Notes: generated by a model from the letters alone, not told the origin. A stretch of DNA of 43,563 nucleotides from an uncultured Lachnospiraceae bacterium (GCA_947625015.1 CANQMR010000026.1:1-43563), one strand, 5' to 3'. Positions 16,129-25,323 are shown, counted from the stretch's first letter. Numbers and translations: made by a program.

Positions 16129-17130
16129 TCACTGCTCACCTTCACGCAATTCCTGTGCTATGCTGCTTATCTTTCTTAATCTATGATTCACGCCGGATTT
16201 TGATACCGGCGGATTCAACATTTGTCCCAGTTCTGCCAGATTGGCGTCCGGCTCCTGTAACCTCGCCTGCGCAATCTGCCTTAGGGAAGCATTGATGTAC
16301 TTTAGTCCCTTTGTCCTTTCGATATATTCGATATCCTCAATCTGACGTCTCGCCGCATTGACCGTCTTCTTGATATTGGCGGTCTCGCAATTCACCCGGC
16401 GGTTGATATCATTGCGCATGTCCTTTAAGATTCTGACATTTTCCATGTCCATCAGGCTGACATACGCCTCGCAGATATTCAAAATGTCCACAATCATGGA
16501 GCCCTCTTTCAGATATACCACATAATATTTCTTCCGCTTTACAATCCGGGCCTCCAATGAAAAACTGTTGATTGCGCGCTGCACAGCCTCCGCCAGTTCC
16601 TGGCTGCGGACCACAATCTCAAAGTGATAGGCTTTTTGCGGGTCGTTTACCGACCCGGAGGCTAAAAACATACCCCGGATAAAAGCCTTTTTACAGCAGT
16701 CCTTTTGGATTACCTGCCCCGGAAACTGGCAGTTCTGTAAAGAAACGCCATGCATGGACACATAGGTAATGTCATCCTCCCCGATCTGGGAAAGTTCTTC
16801 CTCATTAAGCCAGTCCTCCTCTAAATATTCCACATAATCCGAAAGCTTTACTGTCTGCAACAGCCGCTCCGTCATATCCGGCTGCTCTAATACAATATAT
16901 TTATTCTGCCTGATAAATGGCATTTTATTATCAAAAATCTGCTCGGAAAGCCTGATTAATTTATCTCCTGCCAATTCGTTTTCCAAATGAAAGACCAGCC
17001 TTGCCCCGCCGTCTTGCAATTCCACTTCACCTGTGGCAAGCACCAAGGCTAACAGCTCTGCAATCTGACAATGCCTGCTTTTGCTATAATGCCTCGCAAT
17101 CTCTTCTTTTACCTTTGCAGAAAACGACAT
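16129..17130 (-). CDS. whiA: WhiA-family DNA-binding protein
   Basis: WhiA is a conserved Gram-positive regulator with a degenerate LAGLIDADG homing-endonuclease-like N-terminal part and a C-terminal helix-turn-helix. The protein starts MSFSAKVKEEIARHY, contains CCKKAFIRGMFLASGSVNDP near residues 146-165 (the LAGLIDADG-like region), and ends with ANLAELGQMLNPPVSKSGVN in the helix-turn-helix. Length (333 aa) is normal. It starts 3 nt after the rapZ stop. In B. subtilis glmR (yvcK) usually lies between rapZ and whiA; it is absent here. WhiA influences cell division and chromosome segregation in Bacillus; its role here is inferred. Confidence 0.96.
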   Translation of the reverse strand: MSFSAKVKEEIARHYSKSRHCQIAELLALVLATGEVELQDGGARLVFHLENELAGDKLIRLSEQIFDNKMPFIRQNKYIVLEQPDMTERLLQTVKLSDYVEYLEEDWLNEEELSQIGEDDITYVSMHGVSLQNCQFPGQVIQKDCCKKAFIRGMFLASGSVNDPQKAYHFEIVVRSQELAEAVQRAINSFSLEARIVKRKKYYVVYLKEGSMIVDILNICEAYVSLMDMENVRILKDMRNDINRRVNCETANIKKTVNAARRQIEDIEYIERTKGLKYINASLRQIAQARLQEPDANLAELGQMLNPPVSKSGVNHRLRKISSIAQELREGEQ

Positions 17131-17133
17131 CGC

Positions 17134-18006
17134 TTATCCCTTTCTCACTGCATCCTTTTCCAAATCCCTGTGGTATCTTCTAACCGTATAGGGGAGCGAC
17201 TGAAGCTCCTCATAAATCCCGTTTGCAAGGGTGACAGACCGATGCTTGCCGCCGGTACAACCCACTGCAATAACCAGACCATTTTTCCCTTCCTTTATAT
17301 AATTGGGAATCAAAAACTCCAAGAGGTCAGCTAACTTGTTCATAAACTCCCTTGCCTCGTCAAACTGCATGACAAAATTCTGTACGGCTTCGTCATTGCC
17401 GGTAAGGGGGCGCAGACTCAAATCATAATAGGGATTAGGCAAAAACCGGACGTCAAAGACTAAATCCGCATCTCTGGGAATCCCGTATTTGAATCCGAAG
17501 GAAACCACACTGATAATAAAATTATGATACTCTGCATCCTTTATAAAGATCTTGTCAAGCTCCACCTTCAGTTCCCGGGTGAGAAGACTTGTGGTATCAA
17601 TAATGTAATCGGCCTCTTTTCTCAAAAAGGCAATCCGGCTGCGCTCCGCCTTGATTCCGTCCTCAATGCGGCCGTTTCTTGCCAGCGGATGGTTTCGCCT
17701 TGTCTCCTTATACCGTTTAATCAGCACATCATCATTGGAATCCAAAAACAGAATTTCATAGTCATACCGAGAGGACTTTAACTGCTTAAGACATTCGGAG
17801 AGCTGCTCTAAATATACGCCGCTTCGGATATCCACGCCAATGGCCACATTGTCTATATCGTTGTCGTCCCCATAGGCAATCTCTGCAAAACGCATAATCA
17901 ACTGGATGGGAAGGTTGTCCACACAGAAATATCCCATATCCTCTAAAGTATTTAAGGTCGTACTCTTGCCGGCCCCGCTCATGCCTGTCACAATCACAAA
18001 TCGCAT
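17134..18006 (-). CDS. rapZ: RapZ/YvcJ-family P-loop nucleotide-binding protein
   Basis: The protein starts MRFVIVTGMSGAGKSTT, with Walker A GMSGAGKS at residues 8-15. The FCVDNLP motif follows at 27-33, and the C-terminal half has the family signature VAVGCTGGKHRSVTLAN-like region near 245-265. At 290 aa it is of normal length. In E. coli RapZ controls GlmS through small RNA decay; in Bacillus YvcJ hydrolyses nucleotides and its role is less clear. The gene is packed between murB (3-nt gap) and whiA (3-nt gap), so the three are certainly one operon. Confidence 0.96.
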   Translation of the reverse strand: MRFVIVTGMSGAGKSTTLNTLEDMGYFCVDNLPIQLIMRFAEIAYGDDNDIDNVAIGVDIRSGVYLEQLSECLKQLKSSRYDYEILFLDSNDDVLIKRYKETRRNHPLARNGRIEDGIKAERSRIAFLRKEADYIIDTTSLLTRELKVELDKIFIKDAEYHNFIISVVSFGFKYGIPRDADLVFDVRFLPNPYYDLSLRPLTGNDEAVQNFVMQFDEAREFMNKLADLLEFLIPNYIKEGKNGLVIAVGCTGGKHRSVTLANGIYEELQSLPYTVRRYHRDLEKDAVRKG

Positions 18007-18009
18007 TTT

Positions 18010-18930
18010 TTAACCTTCCTGTTCCATTCCCACAAACCGTACCTCCGGTTCTAACTGTACCTGAAACTTATCATATACCTTACGCTGCACATCTTCCATC
18101 AGGCGCTGCACGTCCGCAGCAGTGGCGCCGCCTTTGTTAATCACAAAACCGCAGTGCTTTTCCGACACCTGCGCGCCGCCTACCGCATATCCCCTAAGCC
18201 CTGCATCCATAATCAGCTTGCCGGCAAAATAACCTTCCGGACGCTTAAAAGTCGAACCGGCGCTTGGGTATTCTAAGGGCTGCTTGGTCTTTCTCGCCAA
18301 CGCCAACTCCTCCATCTTCGCTGTAATCTCTCCGATGTCGCCCTTCTGCAAGGTTAAGGTTGCGCCAATCACAATATATCCCTTTTCTTCTATGATGCTG
18401 TGCCGGTAGGAAAATTCCATCTCCCCGCCGGATTTCTCAAAGAGATTGCCCTGATCGTCCATGAGCTGGACTGCGGTTACAATATCCTTCATCTCTCCGC
18501 CATAGGCTCCGGCATTCATCATGACGGCCCCGCCTAAGGTACCCGGAATCCCGGCTGCAAACTCAAAACCCGTAAGCTCTGCATCCCGGATTTCATTGCC
18601 CAAACGGTTCAGCATAACCCCCGCCTTGGCATATACCTTGCAGCCATCAATGGTAAAATCAGCAAAATTGTTATAAAGCTGAATCACCACGCCCTGTATT
18701 CCCCTGTCGCTGACTAACAGATTACTGCCATGTCCAACGACAAAATATGGGATTTTGCTGTTATTTACGGCCAGCACTACCTGCCCTAACTCCTCCACAG
18801 ACCGGGGCGTCACAAAAATCTGCGCCGGACCGCCAATCCGGAAAGTAGTATGCTTTGCCATCGGTTCTTCTAATTGAACATTCCGTTCCCCGACAATGCG
18901 GTATAATAAATTGATTAAATTCTGTTCCAT
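18010..18930 (-). CDS. murB: UDP-N-acetylenolpyruvoylglucosamine reductase
   Basis: MurB is a cytoplasmic FAD enzyme that reduces UDP-GlcNAc-enolpyruvate to UDP-MurNAc, the second committed step of peptidoglycan synthesis. FAD-binding signatures are TTFRIGGPA (28-36), VGHGSNLLVSD (65-75) and AAGIPGTLGGAVMMNAGAYG (125-144). YPSAGSTFKRP near 222-232 carries the serine proton donor, and AQVSEKHCGFVINKGGATAADV near 255-276 contributes the C-terminal part. The 306-aa length is typical for the short (type II) enzymes. It is the first gene of the murB-rapZ-whiA-crh-like operon and has a good promoter about 70 bp upstream. Confidence 0.97.
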   Translation of the reverse strand: MEQNLINLLYRIVGERNVQLEEPMAKHTTFRIGGPAQIFVTPRSVEELGQVVLAVNNSKIPYFVVGHGSNLLVSDRGIQGVVIQLYNNFADFTIDGCKVYAKAGVMLNRLGNEIRDAELTGFEFAAGIPGTLGGAVMMNAGAYGGEMKDIVTAVQLMDDQGNLFEKSGGEMEFSYRHSIIEEKGYIVIGATLTLQKGDIGEITAKMEELALARKTKQPLEYPSAGSTFKRPEGYFAGKLIMDAGLRGYAVGGAQVSEKHCGFVINKGGATAADVQRLMEDVQRKVYDKFQVQLEPEVRFVGMEQEG

Positions 18931-19000
18931 GCTCCCCCGCCCGCTCTACTGATTCGATAGCTATATAAATAAGAAAGCCTGCACCTTCTCATACTTTCTC

Positions 19001-19030
19001 ATTATATTCTATCCCTTTATGGAAAATCAA
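19001..19030 (-). promoter_or_regulatory. promoter of the murB-rapZ-whiA-crh-like operon
   Basis: On the minus strand TTGATT (19025-19030), an 18-bp spacer and TATAAT (19001-19006). It lies between the glucokinase terminator and murB. Confidence 0.7.
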
Positions 19031-19041
19031 TGTAAGAAGTC

Positions 19042-19080
19042 ACGAAAAAAAGGGGGAGAAAGTTCCCCCTTTCGTCTTTT
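19042..19080. terminator. terminator after the glucokinase gene
   Basis: GGGGGA and TCCCCC pair around a short loop, extended by A-rich and T-rich arms and ACG/CGT at the base. Runs of T on both strands allow function in either direction. On the minus strand it ends transcription from the glucokinase gene before the murB promoter. Confidence 0.72.
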
Positions 19081-19145
19081 TTACCAATTATAGTGTTATC
19101 CGGACCATCCATGCCCAAAATATGGAAAATTTTTCCTGTCATTTA

Positions 19146-20087
19146 CTACTTTGTCAGGATTGCCTCCGCACAGCCGTAGATTCCCGCATCATTGCCCAAT
19201 GTTGCCAGCACGAATTTCGTGTTCTTGCAGGCATGGAACACATACTGCTGGTAATATTTTGCAGTGGTCTCTAACAAAATCTCACCGGCCCTGGACACGC
19301 CGCCGCCAATCACAAAAGCCTCCGGATCGCAGACACAGGCAACGGTCGCTAACGCCTTGCCCAAGGTTCTTCCATGTTCCTCTACCAGCTCTAAGGCTAA
19401 GTCGTCGCCTTCCTTGGCTGCGTCAAAGATTTCCTTGGCGGAAATATACTGCACATTTCTGAGTTTTGACGGCCGCTCCGTATTGTTGAGCGCCCGTTCT
19501 GCCATCCGGGTAATTCCCGTTGCAGAGGTATACTGCTCTAAGCAGCCTTTTTTGCCGCAGCCGCAGACCTCCGTCTCGGAATCATTCACACAGATGTGTC
19601 CGATTTCCCCGCCGGCGCCGTTGGTTCCGTACAGCATCTTGCCGTTAATAATGATACCGCCGCCAACGCCGGTTCCCAGAGTGACCATGACAATAGAGGA
19701 AAATCCTTTTCCGCCTCCCTGCCACATCTCTCCAAGAGAAGCCATATTGGCGTCATTTCCCACCTTGGCCGGCAGTCCGAGGAGCCGTTCCACCTCCTGT
19801 TCCACATTAAAGACGCCCCAGCCTAAATTCACGCAGCGCAGCACCGTCCCGTCGTCACGCACCGGTCCCGGCACGCCGATGCCTACGCCCGCCACATCTT
19901 CCTTGTCCACATTCTTTTCTGCCATCTTGTCTTCAATCGACTGCGCCACATCCGGCAGGATAAACCTTCCGCCTTCGTCCTTTCTCGTGGTAATCTCCCA
20001 CTTGTCAAGCAGTTCGCCGTCAACAGTGAAAAATCCCAGTTTTACTGTGGTTCCTCCTATATCCACGCCAAATACATATTTTTTCAT
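19146..20087 (-). CDS. glk: ROK-family glucokinase
   Basis: The enzyme phosphorylates glucose to glucose-6-phosphate with ATP in the cytoplasm. The phosphate-binding motif FGVDIGGTTVKLG is at residues 6-18, the catalytic Asp of VGNDANMA at 112, and TLGTGVGGGII near 137-147. The ROK zinc site comprises His164 and C-G-C-G-K-K-G-C (Cys175, 177, 182). The His and Cys ligands are all present. Length is 313 aa. Strong similarity to the glucokinase branch of ROK kinases makes another sugar less likely, but substrate is inferred. AGGAGG precedes the ATG. It follows hprK after 72 nt and is probably co-transcribed with it. Confidence 0.92.
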   Translation of the reverse strand: MKKYVFGVDIGGTTVKLGFFTVDGELLDKWEITTRKDEGGRFILPDVAQSIEDKMAEKNVDKEDVAGVGIGVPGPVRDDGTVLRCVNLGWGVFNVEQEVERLLGLPAKVGNDANMASLGEMWQGGGKGFSSIVMVTLGTGVGGGIIINGKMLYGTNGAGGEIGHICVNDSETEVCGCGKKGCLEQYTSATGITRMAERALNNTERPSKLRNVQYISAKEIFDAAKEGDDLALELVEEHGRTLGKALATVACVCDPEAFVIGGGVSRAGEILLETTAKYYQQYVFHACKNTKFVLATLGNDAGIYGCAEAILTK

Positions 20088-20159
20088 CTTATACCCCTCC
20101 TTTTGCTCTCCTGTGAATGTGTTTGTGAACCTTCAAATTCTGTATTCACCATAAGCCAA

Positions 20160-21095
20160 TCACATCTGCTTATTTTTATTCATATTATTCGTTACCCGGT
20201 TATAGATTTCCTGGGCAGCGTCATAACCCATCTCCTTCTGACGGTGGTTGACCGCCGCAGACTCCACAATGATTGCCAGATTCCGGCCGGGACGGATCGG
20301 AATGTTATGGGAAACTACCTTGTTGCCGAGAAATTCCGTATACTGCTCCTCCAGGCCTAACCGGTCGTAGCTTTTATCCTTGTCCCACTCCTCTAAATTG
20401 ATAACCAGATCAATGGACTGCGTCATCTTCACGCACTCAAAGCCAAACAGGGCTTTTACGTCAATAATCCCGATTCCCCTCAGCTCGATAAAATGTCTGG
20501 TAATCTCCGGTGCGGTTCCCACCAAAGTGTCGTCCGACACCTTTTTAATCTCCACCAGATCGTCAGAGACCAGACGGTGTCCCCGCTTAATCAGCTCCAA
20601 AGCCGCCTCGGATTTACCGATACCGCTCTCTCCCATAATCATAACGCCCACGCCGTATACATCCACCAAAACCGCATGGACAGAAATTCTCGGCGCCAGT
20701 TCCACATGCAGCCAGCGCACTGTCTCATGGACAAAAGCAGAGGTAGTGGCGTCCGAGGTAAGCACCGGAACCCCGTATTTCTTGCCAGCCTCTATGACAA
20801 AATCCTGGGGCTGTAATCCCCGGCAGAACACCAGACAGGGAATCTTGTGCTGAAACAGCTTGTCAAATACCATGGCGCTCTCGTCCCTGTCATGGATACT
20901 GTTGATATAGGCATGTTCCACATTTCCGCATATCTGTATCCGGTTAGCGTCAAAATGCTCAAAAAAACCGGAGAGCTGTACCGCCGGACGGTTAATGTCC
21001 GGGTCTGTGATTAAAATCTTATCGGTATCAATCTCCGGAATATGATTGGTCAGATTCATCTTGTCAATCAGTTGTGTCAATGTGATGGAATACAT
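20160..21095 (-). CDS. hprK: HPr kinase/phosphorylase
   Basis: HprK phosphorylates Ser46 of HPr and Crh when glycolytic intermediates are high, and removes the phosphate otherwise, thereby controlling CcpA-dependent catabolite repression. The Walker A motif GESGIGKS is at 155-162, preceded by His140 of ISVHAVLVDVYG, and followed by VSDDLVEI (176-183) and the family signature IELRGIGIIDVKALFG starting near 203. Length (311 aa) is normal. AAGGAGG lies 6 nt before the ATG. Its likely substrate, the Crh-like protein with Ser46, is encoded in the adjacent murB operon. Confidence 0.97.
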   Translation of the reverse strand: MYSITLTQLIDKMNLTNHIPEIDTDKILITDPDINRPAVQLSGFFEHFDANRIQICGNVEHAYINSIHDRDESAMVFDKLFQHKIPCLVFCRGLQPQDFVIEAGKKYGVPVLTSDATTSAFVHETVRWLHVELAPRISVHAVLVDVYGVGVMIMGESGIGKSEAALELIKRGHRLVSDDLVEIKKVSDDTLVGTAPEITRHFIELRGIGIIDVKALFGFECVKMTQSIDLVINLEEWDKDKSYDRLGLEEQYTEFLGNKVVSHNIPIRPGRNLAIIVESAAVNHRQKEMGYDAAQEIYNRVTNNMNKNKQM

Positions 21096-21129
21096 TTTCT
21101 ACCTCCTTCTTTTGAAACCATTTTACCAT

Positions 21130-21145
21130 AGTTACCCGGTAAACT
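21130..21145. repeat. 16-bp near-palindrome upstream of hprK
   Basis: AGTTACCCGGTAAACT is almost self-complementary and lies 35-50 bp before the hprK start, overlapping where a promoter would be expected. It could be an operator; no regulator is assigned. Confidence 0.25.
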
Positions 21146-21193
21146 CTAGCAGTTTTTGGTATAATTGCGCAAAAATTTACGGCGTCCTTTTTC

Positions 21194-23017
21194 CTACTCC
21201 CCGGAGTGAAAAAATTCGTATATTGACCGGGCCGCCTGCGGCGTAATGCCCTTAACCTCCTCTAATTCCGAAACATCTGCCTGTTTAATCTTTTCAATGT
21301 CCTTAAAATGCTGCATCAGATTTTTTCTTCTGGCAGGGCCTATGCCCTTAATATCGTCTAAAATACTGTGAACCTGCTCTTTCCCCCGCAGCAGTTTGTG
21401 ATAGGTAATGGCAAACCGGTGTGCCTCGTCCTGAAGGCGGGTAATCATGCCGAAGACCTCGCTGTTTCTTGGAAAGGAAATCTCCTTATTGCGGTAATAA
21501 AGCCCTCTGGTGCGGTGGTTGTCGTCCTTCACCATGCCGCAGACCGGTATGCGTATGCCTAATTCCGCTAACACCTGCTCCGCGGCATTGACCTGCCCCT
21601 TGCCGCCGTCCATCATGAGAATATCCGGAAACACATCAAACCGCTCGTCGGTAAACCTTCTGGTCAGCACTTCCTTCATGCTTTTATAGTCGTCCGGTCC
21701 GGTTACGGTGCGGAGCTTAAACTTCCGATAGGCGTTTTTTCTGGCCCGCCCTTTTTCAAAGACTACCATGGAGGCCACAGACTGATAACCGCTGGTGTTG
21801 GAGATATCGAAAGCCTCTAACCGGTCTGCGCTGGGAAGTCCCAAAAGCTCGGCTAACTGTCTGGCCGCGCCCACCGTTCTTGCCTCCTCCCGTTTCATCT
21901 TTTCCAAATCTCTTGAGAGAACGACTCTGGCATTCTCCCTTGCCAAATCAATCATTTTGGATTTCTCGCCCTTCATGGGCGTGATGATATGTACCCGGCC
22001 TCCCCGCCGCTCTCCAAGCCACTGTTCCAAAAGCTCCTGCTCCCTGACCGGAAATTCCGTCAAAAGCTCATTGGGCACAAAGGGCGTGCCGTTATAATAC
22101 TGCTTGATAAAGGTTTCCATCAGTCCGCTCCCGCTCTCCTGACCGGACTGCTCGATATGAAAATGCTCTCGCCCTAACAACTTGCCATCCCGGACAAAAA
22201 AGACGGACACCACAGTTTCCTCGCCCTGTCTTGCCAAAGCAATGACGTCCCTGTCGATACCGCCGGTCTTAACCACCCGCTGGGAACCGGTGACATGCCG
22301 GACGCTTTCTATCAAATCCCGGTATTCCGCGGCCTCTTCAAATTCATAGTTTTCCGCCTTTTCCTTCATCTTCCGTTCCAGATCCGACAGCACCTTTTTA
22401 TAATCCCCATTCAAAAAGGCAAGAAGCTTATCCACCCGTTTGGCATACTCTTCTTTGGAAATATACCCCTGACAGGGCCCGGCGCACTGTTTCATCTGAT
22501 AATAAAGGCAGGGCCGTCCAAGTCCGATCTCCTTGGGCAGGGACTTGTTGCAGGTACGAATGCCGTATAGCTTCTGCAAAAGTTCAATGGTATCCTTTAC
22601 TGCCGCCGCACTGGTATAAGGGCCAAAATATCTGGCGCCGTCCCTCTTCATCTGTCTTGCAAACAATACTCTTGGAAAGTCCTCCTGCACCGTCACCTTC
22701 ATAAAGGGATAGCTCTTATCATCCTTTAACATCGTATTGTATTTTGGCCGGTGCTCTTTAATCAGATTATTTTCAAGGACCAAAGCCTCTAATTCCGAAT
22801 CCGTCACAATATACTCAAAATAATCAATCAGGGTAATCATTTTCTCAATCTTCGGACCCCGGTTGTTTACCTTACGAAAATAGGAGCTGACTCTTTTTTT
22901 CAGATTGATCGCCTTGCCCACATAGATAATCTCGTCATCTGCGGCGTGCATCAGATACACGCCGGGCTGATCCGGCAGTTTTTTTAATTCTTCCTTCAGA
23001 TCAAATCCTTCTCTCAT
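21194..23017 (-). CDS. uvrC: excinuclease ABC subunit C
   Basis: UvrC makes both incisions around a lesion in nucleotide excision repair, together with UvrA and UvrB. The GIY-YIG nuclease domain is at the N-terminus (GVYLMHAADDEIIYVGKAIN, residues 19-38). A UVR motif for UvrB contact is near 210-240 (KAENYEFEEAAEYRDLIESV). The RNase H-like C-terminal nuclease domain has EAFDISNTSGYQSVASMVVF near 400, and two helix-hairpin-helix units end the protein (IKGIGPARRKNLM, VKGITPQAARSIYEF). The 607-aa length is normal. It lies 47 nt downstream of ftsH on the same strand. Confidence 0.97.
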   Translation of the reverse strand: MREGFDLKEELKKLPDQPGVYLMHAADDEIIYVGKAINLKKRVSSYFRKVNNRGPKIEKMITLIDYFEYIVTDSELEALVLENNLIKEHRPKYNTMLKDDKSYPFMKVTVQEDFPRVLFARQMKRDGARYFGPYTSAAAVKDTIELLQKLYGIRTCNKSLPKEIGLGRPCLYYQMKQCAGPCQGYISKEEYAKRVDKLLAFLNGDYKKVLSDLERKMKEKAENYEFEEAAEYRDLIESVRHVTGSQRVVKTGGIDRDVIALARQGEETVVSVFFVRDGKLLGREHFHIEQSGQESGSGLMETFIKQYYNGTPFVPNELLTEFPVREQELLEQWLGERRGGRVHIITPMKGEKSKMIDLARENARVVLSRDLEKMKREEARTVGAARQLAELLGLPSADRLEAFDISNTSGYQSVASMVVFEKGRARKNAYRKFKLRTVTGPDDYKSMKEVLTRRFTDERFDVFPDILMMDGGKGQVNAAEQVLAELGIRIPVCGMVKDDNHRTRGLYYRNKEISFPRNSEVFGMITRLQDEAHRFAITYHKLLRGKEQVHSILDDIKGIGPARRKNLMQHFKDIEKIKQADVSELEEVKGITPQAARSIYEFFHSGE

Positions 23018-23064
23018 CGCCAGCTCCTATATCCTTTTTTGTTCTTTTATTTCATTCTTCTATC

Positions 23065-25104
23065 TTATTCTTCCGTCTCGTTTTTGCCGTCTTTTTCCGA
23101 CGCCTCCTCCTCGGTTGCCGCCTTCAACTTCTCTCCGGTAAGCTCCTCGTAAATCTGCATAAATTCTTTGCCGGTAATGGTCTCCTTCTCAATCAGGAAT
23201 TGAGCCAGGGCGTCTAAGAGCTCCTCTCTTTCCTTTAACAGCTCATACGCCTTTTTGTAAGACCGTTTCATAATCTTACGGACTTCATTGTCCACCTTGG
23301 TTGCCGTTTCCTCCGAGCAGTTCATAACCGTTCTTCCGTCTAAATAACGGTTCTGCACAGATTCTAAGGCCGCCATTCCCAATTTGTCCGACATGCCGTA
23401 AATGGTAATCATATTCCGGGCAATATTGGTAGCCTGCTCAATATCATTAGAGGCCCCTGTGGTGACGGAATCAAATTTAATCGCCTCCGCCGCCCGTCCG
23501 GCCATAAAGGTCACGATATCCGCCTCCATCTCCGCCTTGGTCTTTAAGTATTTTTCTTCCTCCGGCACCTGCATAACATAGCCTAAGGAACCCATGGTTC
23601 TCGGAATAATGGTAATCTTCTGAACCGGTTCTGTGTGCTTCTGCAATGCAATGCAGAGCGCATGGCCGGTCTCGTGATAGGCAACGATTTTTTTCTCCTT
23701 CTTGCTGAGAATCCGGTCCTTTTTCTCCTTACCGGCAAAGACCACTTCAATCGATTCAAATAAATCCGACTGGCTGACAAATTCCCTGCCGTCCTTAACC
23801 GCCGCTAACGCCGCTTCGTTAATGATGTTGGCAAGGTCCGCGCCAACGGCGCCGGAAGTCGCCAACGCCAGTTCCTTAAAGTCAACGGTCTCGTCCATCT
23901 TAACATTTCTGGCATGCACCTTTAAGGTCTCGATACGGCCCTTTAAATCCGGCTTCTCCACAATAACCCGGCGGTCAAAACGCCCCGGTCTGAGCAGCGC
24001 CTTGTCAAGAATCTCCGGGCGGTTGGTTGCCGCTAAGATTACAATACCCTTAGAGGTATCAAAACCATCCATCTCCGCCAACAGCTGGTTCAACGTCTGC
24101 TCCCGCTCGGAATCCCCGCCGCCGTATTTGCTGTCCCGGCTTCTGCCGATAGCGTCAATCTCATCGATAAATATAATACAGGGAGCGACTGCGGTTGCCT
24201 GTTTAAATAAATCCCTTACCCGGGAGGCGCCCACGCCTACATATAACTCCACGAAATCGGAACCGGACAGGGAGAAAAACGGAACCTTCGCCTCGCCTGC
24301 CACCGCCTTTGCCAACAAAGTCTTACCGGTTCCCGGAGGACCTACTAACAGGGCGCCCTTCGGCAGCTTCGCACCGATTTCCAGATACCGCTTCGGATTA
24401 TGCAGGAAATCCACCATTTCCTTTAAGGATTCCTTGGACTCCTCCTGTCCCGCCACATCGGCAAAGGTTACGCCGGTCTCCTTTTCCATATACATCTTGG
24501 CTGTGCTCTTGCCCACGCCCATCATGCCGCCGCCCTTGCTCATGGAGCGCATGAACAGCCAGATGATTAAGTAGAACAGGCCGAACATAACCACCCATGA
24601 CAAAATATTCCAAATCATGGCGGAACCGCTCTCGTCCACAGCAGTGTAATCTAATTCACCCTTTTCCTTGGCCGCCTCTAACCGGTCTACCAGATTAATA
24701 TCGGAAATTCTGGTGGCATAATAATGCTTTCCCTCATCTCTGACGCTGATTCCGCTCCTGCCGTCCTCCTCCGACGCCTTTTGCGTCTCCTGTTCTTTCT
24801 GCTCCGTCTTTCCACTGTCGGAAGCCGGATTCTTCTTACCGATATCCTCCTCCTTCTTTGCAATCACCTCTACGGTAGAACTATATACCTTAACTTCTGC
24901 CACCTTGCCCTCGTCTAACATGGTCAGAAACTCACTGTAGGAAATCTCCTCTTTCTGACTGTTCTGGTAACGGCTATAGGCATAGAAAAATAACAGAGTC
25001 AAGCCAACCGATACGATAAGCATAAACATAAAGCCGCGGTTGGGAGATTTTCTGCTGTTATCATTCTGATTATTATCATTATTCTGATTATTGTTTTCTT
25101 CCAA
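23065..25104 (-). CDS. ftsH: ATP-dependent zinc metalloprotease FtsH
   Basis: This membrane-anchored AAA+ protease degrades unneeded or damaged membrane and cytosolic proteins. The N-terminus is an Asn/Gln-rich tail (residues 1-16). Transmembrane helices are at about 24-43 and 163-185. The outer domain between them has a Lys/Glu/Ser-rich insertion at about 83-125. Walker A GPPGTGKT is at 255-262, Walker B IFIDEID at 311-317, the second region of homology ATNRPEILDKALLRPGRFDR at 359-378, and the zinc motif HETGH at 477-481. At 679 aa it is slightly long, mostly because of the insertion and the acidic C-terminus. It has its own promoter and is followed by uvrC. Confidence 0.97.
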   Translation of the reverse strand: MEENNNQNNDNNQNDNSRKSPNRGFMFMLIVSVGLTLLFFYAYSRYQNSQKEEISYSEFLTMLDEGKVAEVKVYSSTVEVIAKKEEDIGKKNPASDSGKTEQKEQETQKASEEDGRSGISVRDEGKHYYATRISDINLVDRLEAAKEKGELDYTAVDESGSAMIWNILSWVVMFGLFYLIIWLFMRSMSKGGGMMGVGKSTAKMYMEKETGVTFADVAGQEESKESLKEMVDFLHNPKRYLEIGAKLPKGALLVGPPGTGKTLLAKAVAGEAKVPFFSLSGSDFVELYVGVGASRVRDLFKQATAVAPCIIFIDEIDAIGRSRDSKYGGGDSEREQTLNQLLAEMDGFDTSKGIVILAATNRPEILDKALLRPGRFDRRVIVEKPDLKGRIETLKVHARNVKMDETVDFKELALATSGAVGADLANIINEAALAAVKDGREFVSQSDLFESIEVVFAGKEKKDRILSKKEKKIVAYHETGHALCIALQKHTEPVQKITIIPRTMGSLGYVMQVPEEEKYLKTKAEMEADIVTFMAGRAAEAIKFDSVTTGASNDIEQATNIARNMITIYGMSDKLGMAALESVQNRYLDGRTVMNCSEETATKVDNEVRKIMKRSYKKAYELLKEREELLDALAQFLIEKETITGKEFMQIYEELTGEKLKAATEEEASEKDGKNETEE

Positions 25105-25151
25105 TACTTTTTCCTCCTGTTAAAATATGTCCGGCAAATTGCCATGGATTC

Positions 25152-25180
25152 ATTATAAAAAAAATTTTTCATTTACGCAA
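25152..25180 (-). promoter_or_regulatory. promoter of ftsH
   Basis: On the minus strand TTGCGT (25175-25180), a 17-bp spacer that includes an A/T tract, and TATAAT (25152-25157), about 47 bp before the start codon. Confidence 0.65.
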
Positions 25181-25214
25181 TCGTATTTTAATGTAGATTT
25201 TGTGAAGTCATATT

Positions 25215-25240
25215 CTTCCTGACCTGTATTTTTCAGGAAG
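25215..25240. repeat. perfect 8-bp inverted repeat upstream of the ftsH promoter
   Basis: CTTCCTGA (25215-25222) and TCAGGAAG (25233-25240) are separated by 10 bp. It lies 35 bp upstream of the ftsH -35 box and about 80 bp after the stop of the binding-protein gene. Without a T-run it is not a clear terminator; it may be an operator. Confidence 0.4.
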
Positions 25241-25323
25241 TTATCGTTCCTTTAACCCATTGGATACCGGCCTGCTTTTTCTTAAAAAATAACGCATTAT
25301 CACAACCGCTTGATTATTTTCAT

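Noticed and set aside
19264-20154. 296-codon plus-strand open frame
   Set aside because: It is antisense to the glucokinase gene, proline/serine-rich, and has no ribosome site; it is a codon-bias shadow.
23702-24574. 290-codon plus-strand open frame
   Set aside because: It is antisense to the ftsH ATPase domain and looks like a shadow, with low-complexity composition.
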